From positions 12,571 to 76,570 of the forward strand of contig JBDUDK010000043.1 of NCBI GenBank assembly GCA_040002995.1: DNA of 64,000 nt, given 5' to 3'. How positions within the stretch are numbered: position 1 is the first letter of the stretch; each line of letters starts with the position of its first letter. Under the pieces are notes generated by a model that was not told the DNA's origin, did no database searches, and worked only from the letters and a program-made list of their open reading frames with translations. Positions 49,664 through 59,076 of this stretch are shown here, one piece after another. This DNA is from JBDUDK01 sp040002995 (lineage in GTDB: Bacteria > Actinomycetota > Acidimicrobiia > Acidimicrobiales > Ilumatobacteraceae). The translations under genes and the position numbers were made by a program.

Positions 49664-49891
49664 CTAGCGAAAACGTCGCGCGGATCGTAGAGGGCGGTTA
49701 GCGAAGCAGTCGGAGGCGAACTTTGGCCACATCGCAGCGGCATCGGTCGGCAGAAGAGCCTCGAGCACGCGGAGGACCTCGGCGACAGTGCCAGGCCGGT
49801 CGGATGGGTTCGGTTCAAGAAGCGCGGTTATGAGGCTGTCGAGCTCGTCGGGCAACTCGACACCGTGCTCGCGCGTTGGTGTGGCGCGCCG
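49664..49891 (-). pseudogene. C-terminal fragment of a Ser/Thr protein kinase
   Basis: A frame running into a stop at 49664 encodes ELPDELDSLITALLEPNPSD and RPGTVAEVLRVLEALLP, the helix-rich end of a Hanks-type kinase domain, including the conserved RP of subdomain XI. Nothing before it is kinase-like; upstream (from about 49891) the frame is not recognisable. Probably debris left next to tRNA-Gly, perhaps by integration or deletion. Confidence 0.6.
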
Positions 49892-50262
49892 GTCGCGACC
49901 GGCGGGATGGTGGTCGGGATGGGGACCATGGGCACTGTTACGGGCGGCAATGTCGTCTCGGGCGGCAACGCCAACGGCGCGGGCGGCACGGTGATTGGAG
50001 GAGGCACCGGGTCAAGTGCGTTGGCTGACGTCTGCGACGCGACCAATACGATGACGCCGACGACTACCAGGAGCAGCCATCGGTATCTCACCGGCCCGGA
50101 TGCTTGCGTCGTGGCTGGCGTGTTCCGGTTCGTCCCATAGACGTCGCGACGCGTGCCCCCGATGTCGTTCAACAAACCGGTTGAGTGGATCTTTAAAGTC
50201 CGTTTACGGAGGCGTCGACGTAACGTGACGAGCGCAACGCGCGGCGTTGCATTTTTCCCCAA
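49828..50262 (-). CDS. Hypothetical single-helix, proline-rich membrane protein
   Basis: 144 codons from a TTG. A transmembrane helix (YRWLLLVVVGVIVLVASQTSA) is followed by about 50 Pro/Thr/Val-rich residues (PPPITVPPAPLALPPETT). Such Pro-rich tails are common in actinobacterial envelope proteins. It overlaps the kinase fragment in another frame and may be part of the same decayed locus. No good ribosome site; treat as doubtful. Confidence 0.35.
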   Translation of the reverse strand: MGKNATPRVALVTLRRRLRKRTLKIHSTGLLNDIGGTRRDVYGTNRNTPATTQASGPVRYRWLLLVVVGVIVLVASQTSANALDPVPPPITVPPAPLALPPETTLPPVTVPMVPIPTTIPPVATGAPHQRASTVSSCPTSSTAS

Positions 50263-50360
50263 AGACCGTCCAGATCGCCGGTGGTGCCGTACTCCGCCCC
50301 CCGGCCCGCAAGCTCACAGACGACTCGGCCACACGACGTGGCCGGTAGGGTCGCCGCTCG

Positions 50361-50924
50361 ATGGTGCTGTCCGATCGAACGTTGCGCGAGGAAATTTCGG
50401 CTGGCCGCATCGTCGTCGACCCGTTTGACCCGGCCGCGGTACAACCATCGTCGATAGACATCCGCGTCGATCGCCTCTTTCGGGTGTTCCGCAACCACAC
50501 CACCGGCGTCATCGATGTCAAAGAGGATCTCGAGGATCTCACCGAGCTCGTCAGCATCCCTGAGGACGGCGTGTTCATGCTGCATCCCGGTGAGTTTGTG
50601 CTCGGTTCGACTCTGGAACGCATTGGGGTACCGATCGACCTCGTCGCGCGCATTGAAGGAAAGAGTTCGCTCGGACGCCTTGGCCTCCTTATTCACTCGA
50701 CGGCTGGCTTCATCGATGCCGGCTTCGACGGACACATAACGCTCGAGCTGTCCAACGTGGCGAACCTTCCGATCACGATCTATCCGCGTATGAAGATCGG
50801 TCAGGTCTCGTTCCTCCGCATGACCACCGATGCTGAGAACCCGTACGGCTCGAGGACGACCGGATCGAAGTACCAGGGGCAGCGGGGGCCCACTCCGAGT
50901 CGCTACTTCGAAAACTTTCGCTGA
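50361..50924 (+). CDS. dcd: dCTP deaminase (possibly bifunctional, dUMP-forming)
   Basis: 187 residues. Substrate and metal-site motifs are [65 protein letters not shown] and [13 protein letters not shown]. In mycobacteria the homologue performs both dCTP deamination and dUTP cleavage. ATG 50361 has TAGGGT 9 bases before it and no clear ribosome site, suggesting a leaderless message. Confidence 0.95.
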   Translation: MVLSDRTLREEISAGRIVVDPFDPAAVQPSSIDIRVDRLFRVFRNHTTGVIDVKEDLEDLTELVSIPEDGVFMLHPGEFVLGSTLERIGVPIDLVARIEGKSSLGRLGLLIHSTAGFIDAGFDGHITLELSNVANLPITIYPRMKIGQVSFLRMTTDAENPYGSRTTGSKYQGQRGPTPSRYFENFR

Positions 50925-50932
50925 GGCGCGCG

Positions 50933-53152
50933 TCAGGTGTGGAGGGGCGAATCTGACGCGCCGGCTCTCCGCAATTCGGCCTCGCCTCGCTCGATGGCTT
51001 CGAGAAGGTGCATCGAGATGTCGGCCACCTTCACCTGATCCTCCTCGACCCCTGCCGCTTTCACACCGTCGTCGAGCATGATGTAACAGAACGGGCAGGC
51101 GGTGGCTACGCGGGAAGCGCCCGTCGCGATTGCTTCTTGGGCACGCTCGTCGTTCACCTTTTTGCCGATCGACTCCTCCATCCACATCCGTGCCCCGCCG
51201 GCGCCGCAGCACATGCCCTTCGTACCGTTGCGCCCCATCTCGACGATGTCGATGCCCTTCAGCGAGCCGATCACGTTGCGGGGGGCCAGGTAGATGTCGT
51301 TGTGGCGGCCGAGGTAGCACGAGTCGTGGTACGTCACCCGCTCGGCGAGGGTGGCGTTCGCCACGTCGAGCCGGCCGGTGGCGATGAGCTCCTCGAGCAG
51401 CTGGCTGTGGTGGATCACTTCGTAATGGCCGCCGTACTGCGGATACTCGTTTTTCAGCGTGTTGAAACAGTGGGGGCACTGCGTGATGATCTTGGTGACA
51501 CCCATGCCGTTCAACATCTCGATGTTGGGCAGGGCGAGCATTTGGAAGAGGTACTCGTTACCTGAACGGCGCGCCGGGTCGCCGGTGCACATCTCCGACG
51601 GACCCAGGATCGCGACATCGATGCCGGCTCGGCCGAGCAGCTTGGCCATTGCCCGCGTGACCTTCTTGTTCTTGTCGTCGAAGCTGCCGGCGCACCCCAC
51701 CCAGTAGAGGTACTCCTGGGTGATCGGCGTCCCGGGATCGACCACCTCGACGGGCAGATCCTTAGCCCAGGCTCCTCGGTCGCTCTGGCTCATCCCCCAG
51801 GGATTGCCCTGGTTCTCCATCGCTCGGTAGGCCGTACCCAGCTCGGCCGGGAAATTCGACTCCATAAGTGACAGATAGCGACGCATGTCGAGGATCTTGT
51901 CGAGAATTTCGATGTTGACCGGGCAGATCTCGTCGCATGCCTTGCAGCTCGTACAACTCCACAGTTCTTCGGCAGTGATGCGTTCGAAAAGGGAGTTCGC
52001 GGAGACCTTGATCTCCCTGTCGATGCCGATCGGTGGCGTAACGGGGCCCTGTGGTGCGGTCGCGGCCATGACCTCGCCGGTCTTCAGGACGATCTCGCGA
52101 GGATCGAGCGACTTGCCCGTGGCGTGGGCGGGACACACCGACGTGCACCGTCCGCACATCGTGCATGCGTCGGTGTCGAGCAGTTGCTTCCACGTGAAGT
52201 CCTCGACTACCGACGCGCCGAACGTCTCGAGCGAGGTCTCCGTGAGATTCGGTAGAGGCTTCATGGCCCCCTTGGGGCGCTCACGGTCGCGGAGGTACAT
52301 GTTGAGGGGCGACGTGAACATGTGCCGCAACATGGTCATCGGCAACATCACAAGGAACGCGAAGAACGCGACGACATGGGCGATCCACATTCCTTGATGC
52401 CAATGGTCGAGCGTGACGGCCGAGCGGTTGTCGACGAGGAGGGCGAGAGGGCGACCGATGAAAGACCACTTCTCGAAGGCGGGCGAACCCGCACGGGCGA
52501 TGCGGAACATCTCCGACCCGAAGCCCGTGACCGCGATCAGTGCGAACACACCGAGGATGGCCGCGTGCTCCGGACGGGTCTTGATCCGAATCCGGTACGG
52601 GCGGTGCACGTAGCGACGAAGGATCGCCCAGACGACGCCGCCGAGAAAAACGGCGCCCGCGAGATCGCCGATGAACGCGTACGCCTGGTAGGTGCGGCCG
52701 TGCAGGAACCTCGCGCTCTCGGGCATCTGGTGGTCGATCTCGAGCACTGTTGTGACGGCCAGCAGCACGAGGAAGCCGAAGTAGATCATCGAGTGCATCA
52801 TCCCGGCCGCGGGATCGCGCAAGAGCGTCTTCATGTAGACGCCGGCGCGGAAGTCGGTCAGACGCCGTTTGACGTTTTGCGGCGTGGTCTTACGCCGGTC
52901 GGGCGCGCCGCGTTCCCAGTTCCTTACCCGCTGAGAGAACACAATGGCGCCGTAAACGAGCAGCATCGGCGTGAGCGTGTAGAAGGCCACCTGCAACGCG
53001 CCGGGCACGCCGGTGAAGACCTCTCGAGCGATGGGCGAGTCGTCGTGCCACCCCTCGATGACACTCACCACACCCGAAGCCAGCGTGAAGACGCCGAAGA
53101 CCACACCGAGCAGGATGACGATCTGATGCGGCGCGATGCGGCGGCTGCTCAT
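50933..53152 (-). CDS. Membrane Fe-S oxidoreductase, EtfD/FadF-like
   Basis: 739 residues. Six N-terminal transmembrane helices form a cytochrome-b-like domain (heme His candidates in MMHSMIYFGF, HWHQGMWIAHVVAFF). Then two ferredoxin clusters, CTMCGRCTSVCPAH and CTSCKACDEICPVN, and two CCG domains of the heterodisulfide-reductase type (CPHCFNTLKNEYPQYGGHYEVIHH and CCGAGGARMW ... CPFCYIML). This is the layout of EtfD, which moves electrons from electron-transfer flavoprotein to the quinone pool during fatty acid oxidation. No etfAB in the window. Confidence 0.9.
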   Translation of the reverse strand: MSSRRIAPHQIVILLGVVFGVFTLASGVVSVIEGWHDDSPIAREVFTGVPGALQVAFYTLTPMLLVYGAIVFSQRVRNWERGAPDRRKTTPQNVKRRLTDFRAGVYMKTLLRDPAAGMMHSMIYFGFLVLLAVTTVLEIDHQMPESARFLHGRTYQAYAFIGDLAGAVFLGGVVWAILRRYVHRPYRIRIKTRPEHAAILGVFALIAVTGFGSEMFRIARAGSPAFEKWSFIGRPLALLVDNRSAVTLDHWHQGMWIAHVVAFFAFLVMLPMTMLRHMFTSPLNMYLRDRERPKGAMKPLPNLTETSLETFGASVVEDFTWKQLLDTDACTMCGRCTSVCPAHATGKSLDPREIVLKTGEVMAATAPQGPVTPPIGIDREIKVSANSLFERITAEELWSCTSCKACDEICPVNIEILDKILDMRRYLSLMESNFPAELGTAYRAMENQGNPWGMSQSDRGAWAKDLPVEVVDPGTPITQEYLYWVGCAGSFDDKNKKVTRAMAKLLGRAGIDVAILGPSEMCTGDPARRSGNEYLFQMLALPNIEMLNGMGVTKIITQCPHCFNTLKNEYPQYGGHYEVIHHSQLLEELIATGRLDVANATLAERVTYHDSCYLGRHNDIYLAPRNVIGSLKGIDIVEMGRNGTKGMCCGAGGARMWMEESIGKKVNDERAQEAIATGASRVATACPFCYIMLDDGVKAAGVEEDQVKVADISMHLLEAIERGEAELRRAGASDSPLHT

Positions 53153-53185
53153 CGACCGCGCAACCTACTCGGGCGCCCTCAGTAG

Positions 53186-53485
53186 TTAGGCGCTACGACG
53201 CTCCGGATGGCGCATCGGCGGCAGGTGTCGGGTGCCGATAGGGGCCAGGAGGCCGTACCCCGCCTGCACGCGGTCGAGCTCGTTCTCGCCGCCCCAGATG
53301 CCGTACTCGTGGTGGCGGCGTCCGTGCCAGAGACACTCCTGTTGGACGGGACACGCAGCACAGATCTCTTTGGCCTGCGCTTCGCGTGTCTCCCTCGAGT
53401 GCGGTCGCTCGCCAAATGGAGGAAAGAACAGGTCAGGCTGGCCTTTGCACGCCGCTTCGGCTGTCCAGTCGTCTTCACGAGGCAT
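53186..53485 (-). CDS. WhiB family transcriptional regulator
   Basis: 99 residues. The four Fe-S cysteines (Cys13, 42, 45, 51: ACKG ... CAACPVQQEC) and the GIWGG turn followed by a basic region define the family, found only in actinobacteria and their phages. It usually holds a 4Fe-4S cluster sensing NO or O2 and binds the sigma factor. Subfamily not assigned. It stands alone, with 117 bases before its start. Confidence 0.95.
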   Translation of the reverse strand: MPREDDWTAEAACKGQPDLFFPPFGERPHSRETREAQAKEICAACPVQQECLWHGRRHHEYGIWGGENELDRVQAGYGLLAPIGTRHLPPMRHPERRSA

Positions 53486-53602
53486 CGGCCGGAACGGTAA
53501 GACGTCGCGCCGCCGGCACCGCTGTGACGTCTGCCATGCGCTCCCCGCGTTCTGATGCGCGTTTTTGGTCTGTGGTGTCGGTTTCGCGCGCGAGAACGGT
53601 CG

Positions 53603-55159
53603 TCAGGAGGCGGCCGGGCGGACCCGTAGCGAACGCCGGTCGGAGTTGAGGCAACGACCGGTAGCCAAATCGAAACGCCAGCCATGCATCGCACACGTGA
53701 GGACACCGTCGGTCACCGTCCCGAACTCGGCGAGGTCGGCGTGGTTGTGCGGACACCAGCGCTCCATGATCCATCCGTCGAGCTCGATCTCATCGACCGG
53801 CTCGTTCGCGGCCCGCCGCTCGTCGTCGCGCCGGGCCTGCCCCTCGGCGCGCGCCATGCGCTCGGGCGACAGCGACTTGAAGAAGTTGTAGACATACTCG
53901 TTGAAGTCGCCCGCCCGCCAGGCGCGAAAGCGCAAGGATAGAAAGAGCGCATTCGACCAATCGACGGCGCGGCGATCGATGCACGTCTGTACTAACCGGG
54001 CGTCGATCGTGAAGCGGAACGCGTATGGCTCGCCGCGCCACGGCCGTACCTCGCCCGCGGGAAAGTCGATGAGAACGTCGACAGTGCCGAGCGCCAGCAG
54101 CGCATTCGCGCCGATCGCGGCGCGCAGGTGCGGAGCCTCGGCGAGCATGGGCTCCCACCAACGTGCGAGTTGTTCGACGAGATCAGCCGCGGGTTTCGAC
54201 CACGAGGCCTGCTCAGCAGCGAGCCATTCGGCCCAGTCGGCGGCGTACGTGGCCAACTCATCGCGTTTTGCCGTGAACAGCTGACTGAGCGCCTTGTCGT
54301 CGCGGGGCTGGTCGACTCTCACCACATCGCCCTCGACCTCGATCACCGTGCCCGGCACGGCCAGCACACCGCCCGTGTGTCCCTCGTCGCTGAGAGCGCG
54401 TAGGAACACGGTGGCGTCGGGGAAGATGTTGCTGTCGTCGCCGTCGACATCGTTCAACCACGCCAGCTCGGGGTCGAGGAAGCACGGTGGACCGGCCGAC
54501 GGGACGACCGTGTGGGCGCCGACCGCCGTGACGTAGCGCAACGCGCGATCGAACTGCGACTGGCGCTTGGCTCGCCCCTGCTCCTGCTTGCGTTCGGGCT
54601 CGTCCTCGTAGACAACGGGGTACCAGATTGCGCCCGAGTACTGGAGGAAGTGGACGTCGACGGGGCCGAGACGCTTGATCGCCTCGAGATTGTGCGGCCG
54701 GCAATCGTTTTGGTTCACGATCCGCGCGGTGGAGTCGGCGACCACGATCGCAGAGTCGCCTCCGGGGCCGTCGCTGAGAGAGGTCTCGGTGAGGATCATG
54801 ACTTCGAGTCCGTCGAGATTGAGGGGGACCCCTACCACGGTGCGCACGAAGCTCGTGAAACCAAGCTGCTTGAGTTCCGCTTCGAGCTCGCCGGTTGCAA
54901 AGTCGGGAAGCAACACCGTTGCCCCGCGATCGACGTGGTCCGCGAGAAATGCCTTGTCGAAATGATCGGCGTGGAGGTGCGAGATGTAGAGGAAGTCCGG
55001 TCGTTCGATCCGCGCCCGTAGGTCATCGGACAGTCGATCGTTGCGGGGAAACGGGAACCACGACCCGAAAAACGCGGGCACGAACCATGGATCACACAGG
55101 ATCGACCAGCGGTTCGTCTCGATCAGCAGGCCGGCGTGGCCGATCGCGGTGATCCTCAC
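53603..55159 (-). CDS. MBL-fold hydrolase fused to a Rieske domain (CMP-Neu5Ac hydroxylase-like architecture)
   Basis: 518 residues. The N-terminal MBL domain starts RITAIGHAGLLIETN and has ISHLHADHFDKAFL (HxHxDH); the middle ~180 residues include a predicted SCP2-like region; the C-terminal Rieske domain has WCPHNHADLAEFG and CAMHGWRFDLATG (Cys-His and Cys-His for a 2Fe-2S cluster). An MBL domain with a Rieske centre is known from CMP-sialic acid hydroxylase and some UlaG-like proteins, with the order reversed. Probable redox-linked hydrolase or oxygenase; substrate unknown. Confidence 0.82.
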   Translation of the reverse strand: MRITAIGHAGLLIETNRWSILCDPWFVPAFFGSWFPFPRNDRLSDDLRARIERPDFLYISHLHADHFDKAFLADHVDRGATVLLPDFATGELEAELKQLGFTSFVRTVVGVPLNLDGLEVMILTETSLSDGPGGDSAIVVADSTARIVNQNDCRPHNLEAIKRLGPVDVHFLQYSGAIWYPVVYEDEPERKQEQGRAKRQSQFDRALRYVTAVGAHTVVPSAGPPCFLDPELAWLNDVDGDDSNIFPDATVFLRALSDEGHTGGVLAVPGTVIEVEGDVVRVDQPRDDKALSQLFTAKRDELATYAADWAEWLAAEQASWSKPAADLVEQLARWWEPMLAEAPHLRAAIGANALLALGTVDVLIDFPAGEVRPWRGEPYAFRFTIDARLVQTCIDRRAVDWSNALFLSLRFRAWRAGDFNEYVYNFFKSLSPERMARAEGQARRDDERRAANEPVDEIELDGWIMERWCPHNHADLAEFGTVTDGVLTCAMHGWRFDLATGRCLNSDRRSLRVRPAAS

Positions 55160-55204
55160 GGAGACAGTTTGGTCGCGGCAGTCAGCCGACGACCGAACGG
55201 CTTC

Positions 55205-55747
55205 TTAGGCCACGGGCGGATCGGTGTACTGCTGGCCACCGCGGGCCACGTGTTCGGTCCAGGCGGTGCCATTCCAGTAGCGGAGCTCGAAACGGCCGGA
55301 CGGGTCGGGATACCAACCGGCCGGGGTCGTCGTGACCTGCTGGATGACCTGCGTGGAGTCGGCGGCGGGCTCCGAATCGGCCATCGGCATGGGTTCGACG
55401 ACTTCGGCCGCGGGCTGGTAGGTGGACGTGGCGACCGGTGCAACCACCTCGGGCTCAGGCGCCGCGCCCCAACCGGCGGGTTCCTCGACAACCGGCGTCG
55501 CGTGGACAGGCTCGGGTTCGGGCTCGGCGACCACGACCGGGGCTTCATCGACTGCGGCGACTGCGGGCTGTTCAGCGACCGCAACAGCGTCGGCCGTGCC
55601 ACGGGGGCGGCGGACGATGGCGACCATGTCGCCTCCTGCGGGCACGACCGTTACGACTTCCCACCCGTCGCCGTCTGCGCCGTTGAGGCGGTCGATGAGG
55701 GAGTCGACGTCATAAGTTGAGGCGCGCAGCGACCGGTACTCGTACAT
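55205..55747 (-). CDS. DUF4177-like / DUF2510 protein
   Basis: 180 residues. The N-terminal ~50 (MYEYRSLRASTYDVDSLIDRLNGADGDGWEVVTVV) look like DUF4177; then a disordered Pro/Val/Glu-rich spacer; then a C-terminal DUF2510 motif, PAGWYPDPSGRFELRYWNGTAWTEHV, an actinobacterial WYxDP module of unknown role that often sits in membrane or secreted proteins. No transmembrane helix here. Confidence 0.82.
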   Translation of the reverse strand: MYEYRSLRASTYDVDSLIDRLNGADGDGWEVVTVVPAGGDMVAIVRRPRGTADAVAVAEQPAVAAVDEAPVVVAEPEPEPVHATPVVEEPAGWGAAPEPEVVAPVATSTYQPAAEVVEPMPMADSEPAADSTQVIQQVTTTPAGWYPDPSGRFELRYWNGTAWTEHVARGGQQYTDPPVA

Positions 55748-55790
55748 GGGGGCGCATGCTAAACGGTGCGCCCCGTCGATCGGTCCTCGA

Positions 55791-56561
55791 TCAGGTCACG
55801 AGGTCCAGTACGTCGATATCTCCCAGGGAGCCGTCGTGGACGAGAGCGCCGTCGCGAAGGGCCAGACAGCGGTCGACGCGGGACACAAATTCGAGGTCGT
55901 GGGTGGCCACGAGCAGGGCGGCACCCTGTTCGCGCGCCTCATCGAGCAACTCGATCAGGGCGGCCTTGCCCGACGCGTCGAGGCCCACGAACGGCTCGTC
56001 GACCAACAGCAATCGGAAGGGCCTCAGCAGCCCTATCGCGATCGACGCTTTCTGGCGCAGGCCGCGGCTAAACGTGTTCGGGAGATCATCAGCCCGTTCG
56101 TAGAGACCGACCACGCCGAGCAGATCGGCCGCGCGCTGTTCCCAATCGTCCATGTCGTGAAGGCGGGCCGTGTACTCGAGGTGTTCCCACACGCTGAGGT
56201 CGTCGTAGAAGGTCGGTTGGTCCGAGATATACGACAACGCAGCGCGCGCGCCAAGTGAGCCGGCGGGCTGGCCGTAAACCTCGAGGCTGCCTTCCGTGGG
56301 CTCGAGCAGGCCAGCGGCCATACGCAGCAGAGTCGTCTTCCCTGATCCGTTGTGCCCGATGAGGACGACCGCCTGGGCGTCGGAGATCGACAGCTCGAGG
56401 GGCGCCAAGGCGACGAGATCGCCGTAACGCTTCTCGACGCCGATCGCCTCCAGCGCGGGCGCGGGACCCGTTTTTGCCCGCACCTTCTTGGCCGGCGCGG
56501 GCGTCGGCGACGGCGGCTTGGCCTTGTGCGCCGACGGCTTGGCTTTGTGTGTCGGGCTCAT
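55791..56561 (-). CDS. ABC transporter ATP-binding protein
   Basis: 256 residues. A Lys/Pro/Ala-rich N-terminal ~40 residues (MSPTHKAKPSAHKAKPPSPT) precede the ATPase: Walker A GHNGSGKTT, signature variant FSRGLRQKASIA, Walker B LLLVDEPFVGLD and switch His in THDLEFV. The layout is that of ABC-2 type exporters. It overlaps the permease stop (ATGA), so the pair forms one transporter. Confidence 0.93.
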   Translation of the reverse strand: MSPTHKAKPSAHKAKPPSPTPAPAKKVRAKTGPAPALEAIGVEKRYGDLVALAPLELSISDAQAVVLIGHNGSGKTTLLRMAAGLLEPTEGSLEVYGQPAGSLGARAALSYISDQPTFYDDLSVWEHLEYTARLHDMDDWEQRAADLLGVVGLYERADDLPNTFSRGLRQKASIAIGLLRPFRLLLVDEPFVGLDASGKAALIELLDEAREQGAALLVATHDLEFVSRVDRCLALRDGALVHDGSLGDIDVLDLVT

Positions 56562-58222
56562 CGTCGCGGCGCCATCGGATTCGGTGCCTTCCGACGTTCG
56601 GTCGCCGCCTTCTGACCCTCGGCGAGGAAGCTCTTCCACCAGGCGCGCGCGGGCTCGCGAAAACGGACCCACGCCACGGTGAACGCGATCGGCAGCACGA
56701 GGAATCCGGCGGCCGCGCCCGCGGCCACGTACGGATCGATCGGCTTTGCCGCGCGAACCGCGCGGGCCGCGGCGATCACCGGGGCGGTGCCCGCGAGCGC
56801 GAGCAACAGCGGGCCCGCGGCGCGAAAGATGATCTTGAGGCCGGCGAACTCGGGTGGCACGAGTTGGCCGTCCTTGAACGGCTCGGGCGGCGGCAGGGCA
56901 ACGCTCACGACGCCGGCGGCCGCCGCTCCGAGCGATACGGGCAGGAGAGTGACGGCGCCGAGAACGAGCCCGGCCATCGTGTGCTCGAACGCGAGCGCGA
57001 CACCGAGCCCGACCAGACCCACGAACAGCATGGTCATCGCCACTGCGGGAAGGTGGCGGGCAAACAACAGCCCTCGTTCGACGGGTACGAGATCGGTCCG
57101 GTCGGGGTGGTCGACCTCTTGGGCGAGCGGCTCCGCGGCGTCGAGGGCGGCGATGAGGAGTGCCGCCCCCGCGACGAGGGCGAGCGGCGTCGTGCCGTGC
57201 CACACCTCTCGGAGAGCGACACCGGCAATGGCTCCGAGAACGGCCATGCGCGCGATCCGCGTCAGTGGGAAGCGGCGCAGACCCTGGACGTCGCGTCGCA
57301 CGACCGACGTGATGGCGCGCCTCGGTCGACGTTTCGGAGCGCGGTCACCGCCGAACCACGGCCGGCGGCGGAGTTGTTCGAGCGAGAGCTGGCGGCGCAA
57401 CACGATGACGGTGCGTAGGTCTTGCATCGTGGCGGCGAAGCGAATCTGACCGACGAGACCGGTGCGGCGCTCGGCGTCTTCCAGGCGATAACCGCCGAGG
57501 GCGGCCAGGCCAAGCCCGGCCAGCACGATCGAGGCGGCGACGGCCGTGAGGTCGACAAGGTGGACGTCGAGGGGCCAGAGCGCGAGGTGGCCGACGATTC
57601 GAAACGGTGACCACACGTCCTTGATGACGTCGGCGATTGCCCACGCCACGAGGAGCCCGCCAATGGTTGTGGCGGCGGGGCGAGGCAGCCGCCGACCCCC
57701 GGCCAGAAACGCAACGCCGAACGCGGCGACGGCGATCACCATGCCTGTGACCGCGCCGGCGGCGATCCATCTCGGCGCGCCATGCGGCAGACGCTTTGAG
57801 GCCAGCTCACCGGCGACGGCTCCGACGAGTGCGCCGAGGAACGCGCCGTAACGCATCAGCCGCTCGGCCGATCCGAGTAGTGCACGCCGCCGATCGATTG
57901 GAGCAAGCAACACGTGACGGACCTCAGCGGCCTCGAGTGCCATCGGGCCTCCCCGGCTCCCCGAGCGCAGGCCGATGGCGAGGGCGAGGGCGGCGATGAA
58001 GCCGACGATCGCGGGACCGTTCGCGCGGAGGTCGGCCAGACCGGAGGCGTCGACGGCGCGGTCACCCACTGCACTCGACACGAAAAGCACGATGACGATG
58101 CTCACGAGGGCGGCGAGGTAGACGCGGTAAAGGGCTTCGACCCGGTCGTGTTCTTCAACGCGGTGTTGGCGTCGCGCCGACCGCAGATCGGCGAGCACAG
58201 CGCGGGCGTCGACAGCGGTCAC
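56558..58222 (-). CDS. ABC exporter permease-like membrane protein
   Basis: 554 residues with about 12 transmembrane helices in two halves, separated by a basic cytoplasmic loop (RRRPWFGGDRAPKRRPRRAI). The pattern resembles ABC-2-type permeases of unassigned specificity. It is translationally coupled to the ATPase gene downstream and lies 2 bases after the sulfurtransferase gene upstream. Confidence 0.8.
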   Translation of the reverse strand: MTAVDARAVLADLRSARRQHRVEEHDRVEALYRVYLAALVSIVIVLFVSSAVGDRAVDASGLADLRANGPAIVGFIAALALAIGLRSGSRGGPMALEAAEVRHVLLAPIDRRRALLGSAERLMRYGAFLGALVGAVAGELASKRLPHGAPRWIAAGAVTGMVIAVAAFGVAFLAGGRRLPRPAATTIGGLLVAWAIADVIKDVWSPFRIVGHLALWPLDVHLVDLTAVAASIVLAGLGLAALGGYRLEDAERRTGLVGQIRFAATMQDLRTVIVLRRQLSLEQLRRRPWFGGDRAPKRRPRRAITSVVRRDVQGLRRFPLTRIARMAVLGAIAGVALREVWHGTTPLALVAGAALLIAALDAAEPLAQEVDHPDRTDLVPVERGLLFARHLPAVAMTMLFVGLVGLGVALAFEHTMAGLVLGAVTLLPVSLGAAAAGVVSVALPPPEPFKDGQLVPPEFAGLKIIFRAAGPLLLALAGTAPVIAAARAVRAAKPIDPYVAAGAAAGFLVLPIAFTVAWVRFREPARAWWKSFLAEGQKAATERRKAPNPMAPRR

Positions 58223-58224
58223 GG

Positions 58225-59076
58225 TCAGGGGACGCTACCGGTCGCCACTGGCCGGCTCCCATCGGCGGCCCACCCCGACCACGACGCCACGAAGAGCCGT
58301 CCGCCCAGTGGGCCGCCGAGACCGGCCAGTTCGAGCGCGATCAGGTCGTGACAGGCCGACACTCCAGAACCGCACGAAGCCACGATCTCGATGTCACCTT
58401 CGACACCGATGGCCGCGTAGTGCGCGCGCAGTTGCTCCCGCGAAAGGAAGCGCCCGGTGGAAGGGTCGATGTTCGCGGCCCACGGCGCGTTGCGCGCCCC
58501 CGGGATATGACCCGCCCTCGCGTCGATCGGCTCGATGTCGCCGCGGTAACGCTCATTGGAGCGCGCGTCGAGAACGGCTGAGTCCGACCGGGACGCCAGT
58601 TGCCCGGCCGCGTCGGCATCAACGATGGCATCCGCAGGCCACGGCCGAGCCGTGAACGTTTGCGGGTTGGGCACGGGTACGTCGGTGACAAGGGGCCCTG
58701 ACCACGCGGCGATGCCGCCGTCGAGAACCGCCGCCTGCTCGCCGAGGACCCGGAGCATCCAAACCAAACGGGCCGCCGTCATACCACCCGTGTCGTCGTA
58801 CGCGACCACTCTCGTACCGTCGCCGATACCCAGCGCACTCATCGCGGCCGCGAAATGCTCCGGAGTCGGCAGCGGGTGACGGCCGCGCGTCCCCCCGGCT
58901 TCGCCCGTGAGGGCGGTTTCGAGGTCGGCGAATATGGCATGAGGAATGTGACCGCGCTCGAACTCCTCGCGACCCGATCGACCGTCGAGATACCAACGGA
59001 CGTCAGCCACGACGACCTCGTGCCGGTGCGCCGCCAACCAGTTCGCGGTGACGATCGGCATCGGTAACTCGGTCAT
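58225..59076 (-). CDS. Sulfurtransferase with two rhodanese domains
   Basis: 283 residues from ATG 59076 (ATGA overlap with the previous stop). The N-terminal domain is the inactive copy (VVVADVRWYLDGRSGREEFERGHIPHA); the C-terminal domain has the active-site loop VASCGSGVSACHD with the catalytic Cys. Members move sulfane sulfur from thiosulfate or 3-mercaptopyruvate to thiophilic acceptors. Confidence 0.93.
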   Translation of the reverse strand: MTELPMPIVTANWLAAHRHEVVVADVRWYLDGRSGREEFERGHIPHAIFADLETALTGEAGGTRGRHPLPTPEHFAAAMSALGIGDGTRVVAYDDTGGMTAARLVWMLRVLGEQAAVLDGGIAAWSGPLVTDVPVPNPQTFTARPWPADAIVDADAAGQLASRSDSAVLDARSNERYRGDIEPIDARAGHIPGARNAPWAANIDPSTGRFLSREQLRAHYAAIGVEGDIEIVASCGSGVSACHDLIALELAGLGGPLGGRLFVASWSGWAADGSRPVATGSVP

